From NCBI RefSeq assembly GCF_009663685.2, contig NZ_RCOG02000012.1, positions 358,055 to 422,054 on the forward strand: 64,000 bases of DNA, given 5' to 3'. The notes under the pieces are model-generated. The model saw only the letters and a program-made list of their open reading frames with translations. It had not been told where the DNA came from and made no database searches. Positions 31,696 to 40,443 of this stretch are shown here, in pieces. Within the stretch, counting starts at the first letter, position 1; the number at the start of each line of letters is the position of its first letter. Origin of the DNA: Cupriavidus sp. U2 (GTDB lineage Bacteria; Pseudomonadota; Gammaproteobacteria; Burkholderiales; Burkholderiaceae). The position numbers were made by a program, and so were the translations under genes.

Positions 31696-32508
31696 ATGCG
31701 AACGATTCGATCGGGTTGGTTCAAGTCCCTGCTGGCTACCGCCCTGGTAGCTGGCGCCACTGGCCTTGCCGCGACGGCTGCGCAAGCCGCCGACCTGCTG
31801 GACACGGTCAAACAGGCGGGCGTGCTCAAGGTCGGCCTGGAAGGAACCTACCCGCCGTTCGGATATCGCGGCGCCAACAACGAACTGGACGGCTTCGATG
31901 TCGAAGTCGCGCGCGCCGTGGCCGGCAAGCTCGGCGTAAAGCCCGAATTTGTGACGACCGAATGGAGCGCGATCATCGCTGGCCTGCAAGCCGGCAAGTT
32001 CGACATCATCGTCAACCAGGTCTCGGTCACGCCCCAGCGCAAGCAGGTGCTGGACTTCTCGACGCCGTACGTCTATTCGGCCGCCCAACTGATCCAGCGC
32101 AAGGACGACAAGCGCGAGTTTGCATCGCTGGACGCGCTGAAGGGCCACAAGCTGGGCGTGAGCCTGGGCAGCAACTACAACGACCTGGCCAAATCCGTGC
32201 CGGGCATCGACGTCAAGACCTACCCGGGCGCTCCCGAATACCTGCGCGATCTGGCCGCCCAGCGCGTGGACGCTGCGCTCAATGACCGCCTGATGGTCAA
32301 CTACCTGATCAAGCAGGCCAACCTGCCGCTGCGCCCCGGTGCCGTGCTGCCGGGTGCCAACAGCGAAGTGGCCATCCCGTTCCGCAAGGACAACCCGAAG
32401 TTCGCCGCAGCCATCGACAAGGCGCTGGACGACCTTCGCAAGGATGGCACGCTGGCCAAGCTGTCGAACAAGTGGTTCGGCTCGGACGTGACCAAGCCGC
32501 TCAAGTAA
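31696..32508 (+). CDS. Amino-acid (cystine-type) ABC transporter substrate-binding protein
   Basis: A 270-residue periplasmic binding protein with a signal peptide ending near AQAAD (residues 1-32). The mature domain shows KVGLEGTYPPFGYR, ELDGFDVEVARAVAG, TTEWSAIIAGLQAGKFDIIVNQVSVTPQRK and the C-terminal LSNKWFG, closest in look to the FliY/TcyJ cystine group. It carries its own AT-rich upstream region. The matching permease lies 1.06 kb downstream at 33571, with a toxin-antitoxin pair on the opposite strand between them; its stop codon overlaps the toxin gene end by eight bases. Confidence 0.88.
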   Translation: MRTIRSGWFKSLLATALVAGATGLAATAAQAADLLDTVKQAGVLKVGLEGTYPPFGYRGANNELDGFDVEVARAVAGKLGVKPEFVTTEWSAIIAGLQAGKFDIIVNQVSVTPQRKQVLDFSTPYVYSAAQLIQRKDDKREFASLDALKGHKLGVSLGSNYNDLAKSVPGIDVKTYPGAPEYLRDLAAQRVDAALNDRLMVNYLIKQANLPLRPGAVLPGANSEVAIPFRKDNPKFAAAIDKALDDLRKDGTLAKLSNKWFGSDVTKPLK

Positions 32509-32989
32509 AGAGCCGCCGCAACAGCCGGAAGTCGTAGACCCACTTGCGGAGCTTCCGGCTCCGGATGCGCTGCCAGTCAACGTGATACGGGTTGATGAGG
32601 ATGTTGCATTCCTCTGGCGCGATCACCGACGGCACGACCAGGATTGCCGACCGGGCCTCGGCAATCCATTGTTCGCCAAAGTCGTGACTGGTCTTGCCTG
32701 GCGGCACGGCGTCCCAGCCGACCGGGATGGAGTCGGCCGGGAAGTGGCGTGCCTGATGCCAGATGTCGTCGGGTATATCGATTTGTACGAGATACCGATT
32801 TGCTGGAATCTGTCCTTCTCCCGCACGCGACAGCGTTTCCAGGCAGGCCAGCGCCACAGAACTGGTGCAATAGAGCACCGCTGATCCAGTTCTATTCCAG
32901 CGCCCGCCGTCCATGGAGGCACCCGCGCCGCTGATGTCGTCCGCGGTGTAGGACGGAGTTTCCGAGGCAATTCTCCATGCCGTGATCAT
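32501..32989 (-). CDS. RES-domain toxin of a type II toxin-antitoxin system
   Basis: A 162-residue RES-domain protein. Characterised RES toxins (P. putida Res, M. tuberculosis MbcT) degrade NAD+ and stop growth until neutralised. Family residues are visible: Arg30 in GGRWN, Tyr40 in VLYCT and Glu51 in CLETL, plus the late VVPS and INPYH segments. Its ATG overlaps the antitoxin stop by four bases (ATGA), so translation is coupled. Its 3' end overlaps the stop of the convergent binding-protein gene. Codons such as AGA, GGA and TCA are more frequent than in neighbours, which suggests transfer. Confidence 0.87.
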   Translation of the reverse strand: MITAWRIASETPSYTADDISGAGASMDGGRWNRTGSAVLYCTSSVALACLETLSRAGEGQIPANRYLVQIDIPDDIWHQARHFPADSIPVGWDAVPPGKTSHDFGEQWIAEARSAILVVPSVIAPEECNILINPYHVDWQRIRSRKLRKWVYDFRLLRRLFT

Positions 32990-33453
32990 GGGCAGACTCC
33001 AAAAAAATCAGCAACGATCTCCTGTTTGACAAGCGCCTGGCCTTCCAGCGAGCTGAAGTAGCCCGACGCCCGCCGACATCCCAGAGTGAATGGCCGCCAG
33101 TCAAGAAATCTCGCCATCTCCCGGCGAGCCACCAATGACAGGGCGTCAGGTGTCCCGTCGAAGTAGAGCTCATTGACCTTGGCGATAATCCCGAGGAAGT
33201 GGATCACCAGCTCGCTCTGCGTTGAATCGAGATAGCCGTCGCTATAGGCCTTGTGAAGGATCTCCCCCCGGTCGAACCCCAGCGCCCGGATGAGCTTCTT
33301 CTTCGATACCCCCATGTCCCGCGCCAGCGCCACGACTTCGCTTGCCTTGATACGCGGCGCCGGGACGTCGTCCTGCATGGCGCCTGCCCCGGGCGCGTCG
33401 CCGCCGTTTCCCGACAGGTCGTCGACCTGCAGGTACGTTTCCTTCATCTTCAT
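32986..33453 (-). CDS. Xre/MbcA/ParS-type antitoxin paired with the RES toxin
   Basis: A 155-residue cytoplasmic protein. A helical middle (IKASEVVALARDMGVSKKKLIRALGF) resembles the Xre-like half of these antitoxins, and the C-terminal part (FTLGCRRASGYFSSLEGQALVKQEIVADFFG) resembles the DUF2384 toxin-binding domain. The N-terminal 40 residues are low-complexity. ATG 33453 has GGAGGT upstream; ATG codons at 33471 and 33474 lack one. It is the first gene of the pair and would repress its own promoter in the 33454-33570 region. Assignment relies on partnership with the RES gene as well as sequence. Confidence 0.78.
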   Translation of the reverse strand: MKMKETYLQVDDLSGNGGDAPGAGAMQDDVPAPRIKASEVVALARDMGVSKKKLIRALGFDRGEILHKAYSDGYLDSTQSELVIHFLGIIAKVNELYFDGTPDALSLVARREMARFLDWRPFTLGCRRASGYFSSLEGQALVKQEIVADFFGVCP

Positions 33454-33570
33454 GACCACCTCCGTCTGCATCATTCCCGTAAGACGAAAACTGCCAACCT
33501 GTCGCCCGGCGCCGTGTTTCACGTATGATCGCGGCATTCCGGCCCCAGATTGACCGATCCCAGCCCAGCC

Positions 33571-34230
33571 ATGTCCGCCCTCCAGCTCGTCATTGATTCG
33601 CTTCCCGTATTGCTGCAGGGCACGCTGCTCACGCTGAAGTTCGCCGTGTTGTCGATGGCTTTCGGCCTGGTAATCGGAATTCTGGTGGCGCTGATGGGGA
33701 TTGGAAATCAGCGGATTCTCAAAGTGATGGCGCGCGTGTACGTCAGCATCATGCGCGGCACGCCGCTGCTGGTGCAGATCTTCGTCGTCTACTACGGATT
33801 GCCGGGCATCGGCATTGCGCTGGAGCCCACCCCCGCCGGCGTGCTGACGCTGAGCCTCAACGTGGGCGCCTATCTGTCGGAAAGCATGCGCGGGGCCATC
33901 CTTGGCGTGCCGCGCGGCCAGTGGCTGGCCGCCTACAGCCTGGGCATGACCCCGGTGCAGACGCTGCGCCACGTGGTGGGGCCGCAGGCCTTGCGGCTGG
34001 CCGTGCCGAGCCTGTCGAACAGCCTGATCAGCCTGATCAAGGATACGTCGCTGGTGTCGGTGATCACCGTGACGGAGCTGCTGCGCACTTCGCAGGAGAT
34101 CATTGCGGCCACCTACCAGCCGCTGCCGCTGTATCTGGCGGCCGCCGCGATCTACTGGATCCTCAGTACGGCCCTATCGGCATTCCAGCACGTGCTGGAA
34201 CGGCGCCTGTCGCTGCCCACGCGTCACTGA
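33571..34230 (+). CDS. Amino-acid ABC transporter permease
   Basis: A 219-residue inner-membrane permease of the His/Glu/Gln/Arg/opine family with about five helices. Signatures are the N-terminal LQGTLLTLKFAVLSM, YVSIMRGTPLLVQIF, and the EAA-like cytoplasmic loop AAYSLGMTPVQTLRHVVGPQALRLAVPSL. It most likely served the binding protein at 31696. No ATPase gene follows; a convergent SRPBCC gene overlaps its 3' end by seven bases. ATG 33571 is chosen over an in-frame TTG at 33550. Confidence 0.9.
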   Translation: MSALQLVIDSLPVLLQGTLLTLKFAVLSMAFGLVIGILVALMGIGNQRILKVMARVYVSIMRGTPLLVQIFVVYYGLPGIGIALEPTPAGVLTLSLNVGAYLSESMRGAILGVPRGQWLAAYSLGMTPVQTLRHVVGPQALRLAVPSLSNSLISLIKDTSLVSVITVTELLRTSQEIIAATYQPLPLYLAAAAIYWILSTALSAFQHVLERRLSLPTRH

Positions 34231-34724
34231 TCCTGCATCGCCGGCGATTGCGCCGAGGGGGCCGGCGGCGGCTTGGGCGCCTCGACGTTGAGCTGGTGCC
34301 CCGTTTCCAGCAGTGTCTTCAGGCCGGCCAGGATCAACGGCCAGCCGTTGCGCCCGCCCTGCAGGATCTGCTCGTCCACCGGTTCCTGATGCCGTTCGCT
34401 GACCGTCAGCCGCACGGCTTCGTCGCCAAGCGCGTCGATCTGCCACGTGACGACCACCTCGGGCAACTGACGGAACGCTTCCAGCCATTCCACGCGCCAC
34501 GTGACCGACAGCCGGTAGGGTGGCTCGGCGGCCAGTACAACGCCCTGCGAATCGACCTTGCCGTCGTCCATGCGCAGCACGAACGGGCTGCCCACCTGCC
34601 AGTCGGATTCGACGCGGCGCCCGAAAAAGTACTTCACGCTTAGCACGGGGTCGGTCAGGGCCTGCCATACCTGTTCCGCCGTCGCGGCGATATAGGTGAC
34701 GACAACGGTTTGCGGTGTAGACAT
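34224..34724 (-). CDS. SRPBCC (AHSA1-like) domain protein
   Basis: A 166-residue protein with the START/SRPBCC ligand-pocket fold of the AHSA1 group: VVVTYIAATAEQVWQALTDP at the N terminus, then GSPFVLRMDDGKV, YRLSVTWRVEW and the C-terminal helix NGWPLILAGLKTLLETG. A Pro/Ala-rich tail ends the protein. Such proteins bind small hydrophobic ligands or act as chaperone cofactors; many are paired with ArsR regulators, but none is beside this gene. Function unknown beyond the fold. Confidence 0.82.
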   Translation of the reverse strand: MSTPQTVVVTYIAATAEQVWQALTDPVLSVKYFFGRRVESDWQVGSPFVLRMDDGKVDSQGVVLAAEPPYRLSVTWRVEWLEAFRQLPEVVVTWQIDALGDEAVRLTVSERHQEPVDEQILQGGRNGWPLILAGLKTLLETGHQLNVEAPKPPPAPSAQSPAMQDQ

Positions 34725-34841
34725 ATGGGGTCTCCTCGTCGACGGGCGGGGCGGCGGCCGTGGGCGTTGGCGATGGGAGTCGGTACGGGATACTGTCGCA
34801 CCGAATGACGGAGGACGGCAAGGGGCGACGCGGGGGAGAAA

Positions 34842-34885
34842 CCCTCTCCCGGCAGGCGGAAGAGGGCGGAAGAGGGCGGGAGAGG
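34842..34885. repeat. CCCTCTCCC stretch and 10-bp tandem repeat
   Basis: CCCTCTCCCGG at 34842 resembles the inverted-repeat element at 6155. It is followed by three tandem copies of GCGGAAGAGG (34856-34885; one copy has a single G substitution). It lies in the 189-base gap between convergent upstream regions of the SRPBCC and cphA genes; no gene is present in the gap. Confidence 0.6.
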
Positions 34886-34913
34886 GCGGAAGCGTGCAGC
34901 GGGTCGGGCCCGA

Positions 34914-37484
34914 TTACTGCCCGGCGACGCGTTTGGCGATGTGGTCCAGGGCTTCCTCGACCTGGTCGATCAGGATCAGGCACAGGTCGCCCGGCTGCAG
35001 GCGTGCCAGCGCCGTGTCGATGGCCAGGAATTCGCCGCGGATTTCCTCGGTATGGCTGGTGCGTTGCGCACCGACCAGGCCTTCGCGCAGCAGCGCCAGC
35101 ACTTCGCCGTCTTCACGGCCGCGCTGGCATTGGTCCTGATACAGCAGCACGTCGTCGAACGCGCCACCCAGGATCTGGGTTTGCTTGCGGATGTCCTCGT
35201 CGCGACGGTCGCCCGCGCCGCTGATGACGACCACGCGCTTCTTCGACGGCATGGTCTCCACGGCGTTGCACAGCGCCTGGATGGCATCGGGATTGTGGCC
35301 GTAGTCGGCAATCAGCGTGGCGCCCTTGTAGTCGAACACGTTGAAGCGGCCCGGCGCGGTGGCGGCGTCATTGACGAACGTGGTCAGCGCCCGGCGGATC
35401 ACGTTCCAGTCGATGCCCAGCGCCCAGGCGGCGGCAATCGACGACATGGCGTTTTCCACCTGGAAGCCGATCGAGCCGTTGCGCGTCAGCGGGATGTCGG
35501 CCAGCGCAAACCGCACGCTGGTGTCACCCTCGGCGGCCACGATCTCCGCGCCCTCGACAAACACCACGCGCTTGCCCTGGGCGCGGTGCAACGCCATGGT
35601 CGGCAGGCCCGCATCATGCGCGAAGAACGTGATCGAACCAGGGCAGGCATCGGCCATGCGCGCCACCATCGGGTCGGCGGCATTCAGCACGGCCATGCCA
35701 TGCGGCGCGACGTTCTGCACGATCACGCTCTTGAGCACGGCCAGGTCTTCCACGGTGCTGATGTACGACAGTCCCAGGTGGTCGCCTTCGCCCACGTTGG
35801 TCACCACGGCCACGTCGCAGCGGTCGAAGGCCAGGCCTTCGCGCAGCAGGCCGCCGCGGGCCGTTTCAAACACGGCGGCGTCCACGTCGGGATGCAGCAG
35901 CACATTGCGCGCGCTGCGCGGGCCGCTGCAGTCGCCGGTGTCGATACGCTGGCCCTGGATGTACACGCCGTCGGTGCCGGTCATGCCCATGCGCAGGCCG
36001 TTGGAGGCCAGGATATGGGTGATCAGGCGCACGGTGGTCGTCTTGCCGTTGGTGCCCGATACGGCCACCACGGGAATGCGGCCATCGTCGCCGTCGGCAA
36101 ACATGGTCGAGATGATGGCTTCGCCGACCGCGCGACCCTTGCCGTACGACGGCTGCAGGTGCATGCGCAGGCCCGGCGCGGCATTCACTTCCACGATGCC
36201 GCCGGCCTGTTCCTCGAACGGCTTGAGCATCGTCTCGCACACGGCGTCCACGCCGCAGATATCCAGCCCCACCATCTGGGCGGCGGCTACCGCCCGTGCG
36301 GCGATGTCCGGGTGGACGTCGTCGGTCACATCGGTGGCGCTGCCGCCGGTGGACAGGTTGGCGTTGTTGCGCAGGACCACGCGCGCGCCCTTGGCCGGCA
36401 CCGCATCGGCGCTCAGGCCCTGCTTGGCCAGCGTGGCCAGCGCGATGTCATCGAAGCGGATCTTGGTCAGCGACGTGGCGTGGCCCTCGCCGCGGCGCGG
36501 GTCACGGTTCACTTCCTCCACGAGCTGGCGCACCGTATGCGTGCCATCGCCAATGACCTGCGGCGGATCGCGGCGCGCCGCGGCCACCAGATGCTTGCCC
36601 ACCACCAGCAGACGGAAGTCGTGGCCCGGGATATAGCGTTCGACCAGCACGTCAGACGAAATGTCGGCGGCCACTTCATAGGCCGTCATCACTTCCTCGC
36701 GCGTGCGGATGCGCACCGCCACGCCCTTGCCCTGGTTGCCGTCGCGCGGCTTTACCACCACCGGGCCGTTGATCTCCTGCGCGGCGGCCCACGCTTCCTC
36801 GGCGCTGCGCACCGACCGGCCCAGCGGCACGGGCACGCCTGCCGCATGCAGCAGCGCCTTGGTCAGTTCCTTGTCCTGCGCGATCGATTCGGACACCGCG
36901 CTCGTCATGTCGGTCTCGGCGGCCTGGATGCGGCGTTGCTTGCTGCCCCAGCCGAACTGCACCATCGAGCCCTGCGTCAGGCGGCGATACGGGATGCCAC
37001 GCGCCACGGCCGCGTAGACGATCGAGCCCGTGCTGGGCCCCAGCCGCACGTCTTCGTCGAGTTCGCGCAGGCGATGCAGCGCGTCGTCCAGGTCGAAGGG
37101 CTTGTCGTCGCGCGCGGCCAGGCATAGCTGCTCGGCCAGTTCGAAGGCCAGGCGGCCCACTTCTTCCTCGCTGTACTGCACCACCACCTGGTAGGTGCCC
37201 GGTTCCAGCGTCGGCGCGGCGTGGCTGAACGTCACCGGGCAGCCGGCAGCAGCCTGCAGGCCCAGCGCGGCGGCTTCCAGCGCGTGGGCCATCGACGGCG
37301 AGCCGGCCTCGTCGTCGGGGCGCATCGGGGGGATGGCCGGAAAGCGGGCGCGCAGCCGATCCTCGAAGCCCGGCAGTTCGGCCAGCAGATGCGATTGGTC
37401 CGAGCACGCCACGATGGCTTCGATGGCGGTATGCCGGCACCAGAGATTCGGGCCACGCAGAGCCCGGATACGAGAGACTTCCAT
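34914..37484 (-). CDS. cphA: Cyanophycin synthetase, second CphA-type enzyme
   Basis: An 856-residue enzyme that makes the Asp-Arg storage polymer cyanophycin from ATP, aspartate and arginine. An N-terminal domain opens with RIRALRGPNLWCRHTAIEA. The ATP-grasp domain follows (about residues 205-450: VVVKPRDGNQGKGVAV, LVERYIPGHDFRLLVVG, IVEVNAAPGLRMHL), then a Mur-ligase-like domain with the P-loop GTNGKTT near residue 475 and ADYGHNPDA. It lies 33 bases after the first cphA and is co-transcribed with it. Paired cphA genes are known in Ralstonia eutropha. Whether both copies make polymer here is unknown. Confidence 0.9.
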   Translation of the reverse strand: MEVSRIRALRGPNLWCRHTAIEAIVACSDQSHLLAELPGFEDRLRARFPAIPPMRPDDEAGSPSMAHALEAAALGLQAAAGCPVTFSHAAPTLEPGTYQVVVQYSEEEVGRLAFELAEQLCLAARDDKPFDLDDALHRLRELDEDVRLGPSTGSIVYAAVARGIPYRRLTQGSMVQFGWGSKQRRIQAAETDMTSAVSESIAQDKELTKALLHAAGVPVPLGRSVRSAEEAWAAAQEINGPVVVKPRDGNQGKGVAVRIRTREEVMTAYEVAADISSDVLVERYIPGHDFRLLVVGKHLVAAARRDPPQVIGDGTHTVRQLVEEVNRDPRRGEGHATSLTKIRFDDIALATLAKQGLSADAVPAKGARVVLRNNANLSTGGSATDVTDDVHPDIAARAVAAAQMVGLDICGVDAVCETMLKPFEEQAGGIVEVNAAPGLRMHLQPSYGKGRAVGEAIISTMFADGDDGRIPVVAVSGTNGKTTTVRLITHILASNGLRMGMTGTDGVYIQGQRIDTGDCSGPRSARNVLLHPDVDAAVFETARGGLLREGLAFDRCDVAVVTNVGEGDHLGLSYISTVEDLAVLKSVIVQNVAPHGMAVLNAADPMVARMADACPGSITFFAHDAGLPTMALHRAQGKRVVFVEGAEIVAAEGDTSVRFALADIPLTRNGSIGFQVENAMSSIAAAWALGIDWNVIRRALTTFVNDAATAPGRFNVFDYKGATLIADYGHNPDAIQALCNAVETMPSKKRVVVISGAGDRRDEDIRKQTQILGGAFDDVLLYQDQCQRGREDGEVLALLREGLVGAQRTSHTEEIRGEFLAIDTALARLQPGDLCLILIDQVEEALDHIAKRVAGQ

Positions 37485-37517
37485 AGAATCGTTTGTCCGT
37501 TGTTCTTCCGGGCGGGA

Positions 37518-40169
37518 TTACGCGCGGCGTCCGCTGCGGCCCATCCACTGGTGTACCTGCTCGACGGTGCTCTCGGTCGAGGCCTCGTCGCACTGCAGGA
37601 CCAGCAGGTCGCCGGCCACCAGTTGCGACAACGCGGCTTCCACCGCTTCGCGCCGGCCGGCTTCGTCGATGATCTTCGTCACGCGGCGGCCTTCGTACAG
37701 GCCCTTCTTCAGCAGCGCGCGGGCTTCGGCGTCGGGCAGGTCGCGGCGCACGCTGCGGTCTTCGCACAGGAACACGCGGTCGAACGTCTTGCCGATGACC
37801 TTGCCTTGCTGCACCAGGTCTTCGTCGCGACGCTGCACGCCGGCACCGAACACCAGCATGCGGCGCTCGGCCGGGAAGCGGTCCAGCGCGGCGGCCATGG
37901 CTTCCAGCGCCGGCGCGTTGTGCGCGTCGTCCACGATCACCGTGGCGCCCTGGCGCTCGAACAACGTGAAGCGGCCCGGCACATCTACCTGGCCGACGTC
38001 GAAGGTGACGATGCCGGCGCGGATCAGGTCGTTGGAAATGCCCAGTGCCCAGCCGGTGGCCACGGCGGCCAGCACGTTCTCGATCTGGAAGGCGACCCGG
38101 CCGGCGTAGGTCAGCGGGATGGCCGACACGTCGGTCAGCGCGCTTTCGCTGGCGCCTGTGGCCATCACCACCTTGCCATCGCGCACGAACACGGCGCGGC
38201 GGCCGGCCGCGCGATGCTCGACGATGGCGGGCAGGTCGGCGGACAGGCCGAAGAAGATCACGTCGCCATCGCACAGTTCGGCCATCTCGACCAGGCGCGG
38301 ATCGGCGGCGTTGAGCACGGCCGCGCCGGTCTTGAGCACCACGTCGATCTGCGTGCGCAGCACGTTGTACATGCGGTCTTCATCCTCGACGTAGTAGTCG
38401 CCAAGGTGATCGGGCTGGCCGAAGTTCGTGACCACGCCTACCTGGCAGCGGTCGTACGGCAGGCCCTGCGACAGGATCATGCCGCTGTCGTTCTCGAACA
38501 CGGCGGCTTCCACCGCGCGGTTCATCAGGATGCGGTGGCCGGCGTCCCAGGTGGCCTTTTCGCCACGGTCGCCCTTTTCCACCTGGCGGCGGTCCAGGAA
38601 CAGGCCATCGCTGCACGACAGGCCCGTATGCTTGCCCGACAGCTGCAGCAGGCGCGCCACGAGCTTGGCCACCACGGTCTTGCCGTTGGTGCCGGTGATG
38701 CCAACCACGGGAATGCGGCCGTCGTCGGCCACGCCGTTGCGGGTCGGGAACAGGTGCTCGACGATGGCGGGGCCCACGGGGCGCGGTTCGCCGTCGGCGG
38801 GCTTGATGTGCATCAGCAGTCCGGGGCCGGCATTGACCTCGACGATGGCACCGCGCTGCTCGGCGAGCGGGCGCGAGATGTCCTCGGCCACCAGGTCCAC
38901 GCCGGCGATGTCCAGCCCGACGATGCGCGCGGCCAGCGCGGCATGCGCAGCCACGCTCGGGTGCACGCGGTCGGTCACGTCGAAGGCCACGTTGCCGTTG
39001 CGCTGGATCAGCACGGTGCGGCCCTGGGGCGGTACGGCGCTGCCATCGGCATAGCCCTGGCGCTTCAGCTCCAGGCGGGCGGCCGAATCCAGGCGCACGC
39101 GGTTCAGCGGATGATCCTCGGTGCTGCCACGGCGCGGGTCGGAATTGATCTGCGATTCGATCAGTTCGTCGATGGTCTGCTTGCCGTCGCCCACCACGGA
39201 GGCGGTCTCGCCCATCGCGCAGGCCACCATGCGGCCCCCCACGATCAGCAGGCGGTGCTCGTTGCCGGGCACGAAGCGTTCGACGATGACACCGTTGCCT
39301 TCCTCGATGGCCACGGCGTAGGCGGTCAGCACTTCGTCGCGCGTCATCAGGTTGGTGAACACGCCACGGCCATGGTTGCCGTCGTACGGCTTGACCACCA
39401 CCGGCAGGCCGATGCTTTCGGCGGCGTCCCAGGCGTCTTCGGCGCTATCGGCCATGCGGCCTTCCGGCACGGGCACGCCGCACGATTCCAGCAGCGACTT
39501 GGTCAGGTCCTTGTCGCGCGAGATCGATTCGGCGATGGCGCTGGTGCGGTCGGTCTCGGCCGTCCAGATGCGGCGCTGGCGCGCGCCGTAGCCAAGCTGC
39601 ACCAGGTTGCCGTCGGACAGGCGGATCGACGGAATGTCGCGGTCGTCGGCGGCATCGACGATGCAGGCGGTGCTGGGCCCGAGGCAGTGTTCGTCAACGA
39701 GGTCGCGCAGCGTTTCCACGGCGGCGTCCACGTCGAACGGGCGGTCCTCGATGGCCGCCATGACCAGGTCACGCGCGGCAAACAGCGCGGCGCGTGTCAC
39801 CTGCTCGTGCCAGGCCCGCACGATGACCTTGTAGACGCCACGGACCGGGGTCTCGCGCGCCTTGCCGAAACCGCCGGGCATCCCGGCCAGATTCTGCAGC
39901 TCAAGCGTGACGTGTTCCAGGATATGGCCGGGCCAGGTACCTTCCTTCAACCGCATCAGAAAGCCGCCGCGCACGCCCGGGCTGCAGCGGTGCTCGATCA
40001 GCGTGGGCAGCCACGCCGACAGGCGCTCGTAGAACCCCGGAATCTTGTTGGAGGGAAAATCCTCCAGTTCGCCGATATCGACCCATGCCTCCAGCACTGG
40101 CCGATATGTCCACATATTCGGGCCGCGCAGCGACATGACATCGAAAATCTCAATGTCCTTCTTTTTCAT
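37518..40169 (-). CDS. cphA: Cyanophycin synthetase
   Basis: An 883-residue CphA with the same three-domain plan: N-terminal domain (IFDVMSLRGPNMWTYRPVLEA), ATP-grasp (VVVKPYDGNHGRGVF, IVERFVPGNEHRLLIVGG, IVEVNAGPGLLMHI) and Mur-ligase-like domain with the P-loop GTNGKT near residue 493 and DDAHNAPA. Each cycle adds aspartate to the backbone and arginine to its side chain. It is the promoter-proximal member of a two-gene minus-strand unit. It diverges from an ABC transporter gene linked to cyanophycin metabolism. No cyanophycinase or isoaspartyl dipeptidase gene lies in this window. Confidence 0.93.
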   Translation of the reverse strand: MKKKDIEIFDVMSLRGPNMWTYRPVLEAWVDIGELEDFPSNKIPGFYERLSAWLPTLIEHRCSPGVRGGFLMRLKEGTWPGHILEHVTLELQNLAGMPGGFGKARETPVRGVYKVIVRAWHEQVTRAALFAARDLVMAAIEDRPFDVDAAVETLRDLVDEHCLGPSTACIVDAADDRDIPSIRLSDGNLVQLGYGARQRRIWTAETDRTSAIAESISRDKDLTKSLLESCGVPVPEGRMADSAEDAWDAAESIGLPVVVKPYDGNHGRGVFTNLMTRDEVLTAYAVAIEEGNGVIVERFVPGNEHRLLIVGGRMVACAMGETASVVGDGKQTIDELIESQINSDPRRGSTEDHPLNRVRLDSAARLELKRQGYADGSAVPPQGRTVLIQRNGNVAFDVTDRVHPSVAAHAALAARIVGLDIAGVDLVAEDISRPLAEQRGAIVEVNAGPGLLMHIKPADGEPRPVGPAIVEHLFPTRNGVADDGRIPVVGITGTNGKTVVAKLVARLLQLSGKHTGLSCSDGLFLDRRQVEKGDRGEKATWDAGHRILMNRAVEAAVFENDSGMILSQGLPYDRCQVGVVTNFGQPDHLGDYYVEDEDRMYNVLRTQIDVVLKTGAAVLNAADPRLVEMAELCDGDVIFFGLSADLPAIVEHRAAGRRAVFVRDGKVVMATGASESALTDVSAIPLTYAGRVAFQIENVLAAVATGWALGISNDLIRAGIVTFDVGQVDVPGRFTLFERQGATVIVDDAHNAPALEAMAAALDRFPAERRMLVFGAGVQRRDEDLVQQGKVIGKTFDRVFLCEDRSVRRDLPDAEARALLKKGLYEGRRVTKIIDEAGRREAVEAALSQLVAGDLLVLQCDEASTESTVEQVHQWMGRSGRRA

Positions 40170-40443
40170 TGAATTTGCTTGAGGCTGTGGGCGAGTGCCC
40201 GGGAAATGGAAAGCTAATCTTTCGTTAACGTTACTGTAGCCTCAGGGTTGACCCGTCATTACCCTTTGAGACCGGCAACGCATTGTGCAGCGCACCAAGG
40301 TGCCCGCCTGTTTGCGTTATGTATACTTGCGGGCAAAATTGCGGGCCGCCAGCCTGGCGAACCGCTTAATTGTTTCAAGTTATGTCCGTATTTGATCTGT
40401 TTTTGTGTCTGCGGACGCGCTTTTATCGCTTTTTGCGCCAACA

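Noticed and set aside
34941..40172. Two very long open frames antisense to the cphA genes (728 and 983 codons)
   Set aside because: They mirror the synthetase codons, lack family motifs and carry the same His/Arg/Gly bias.
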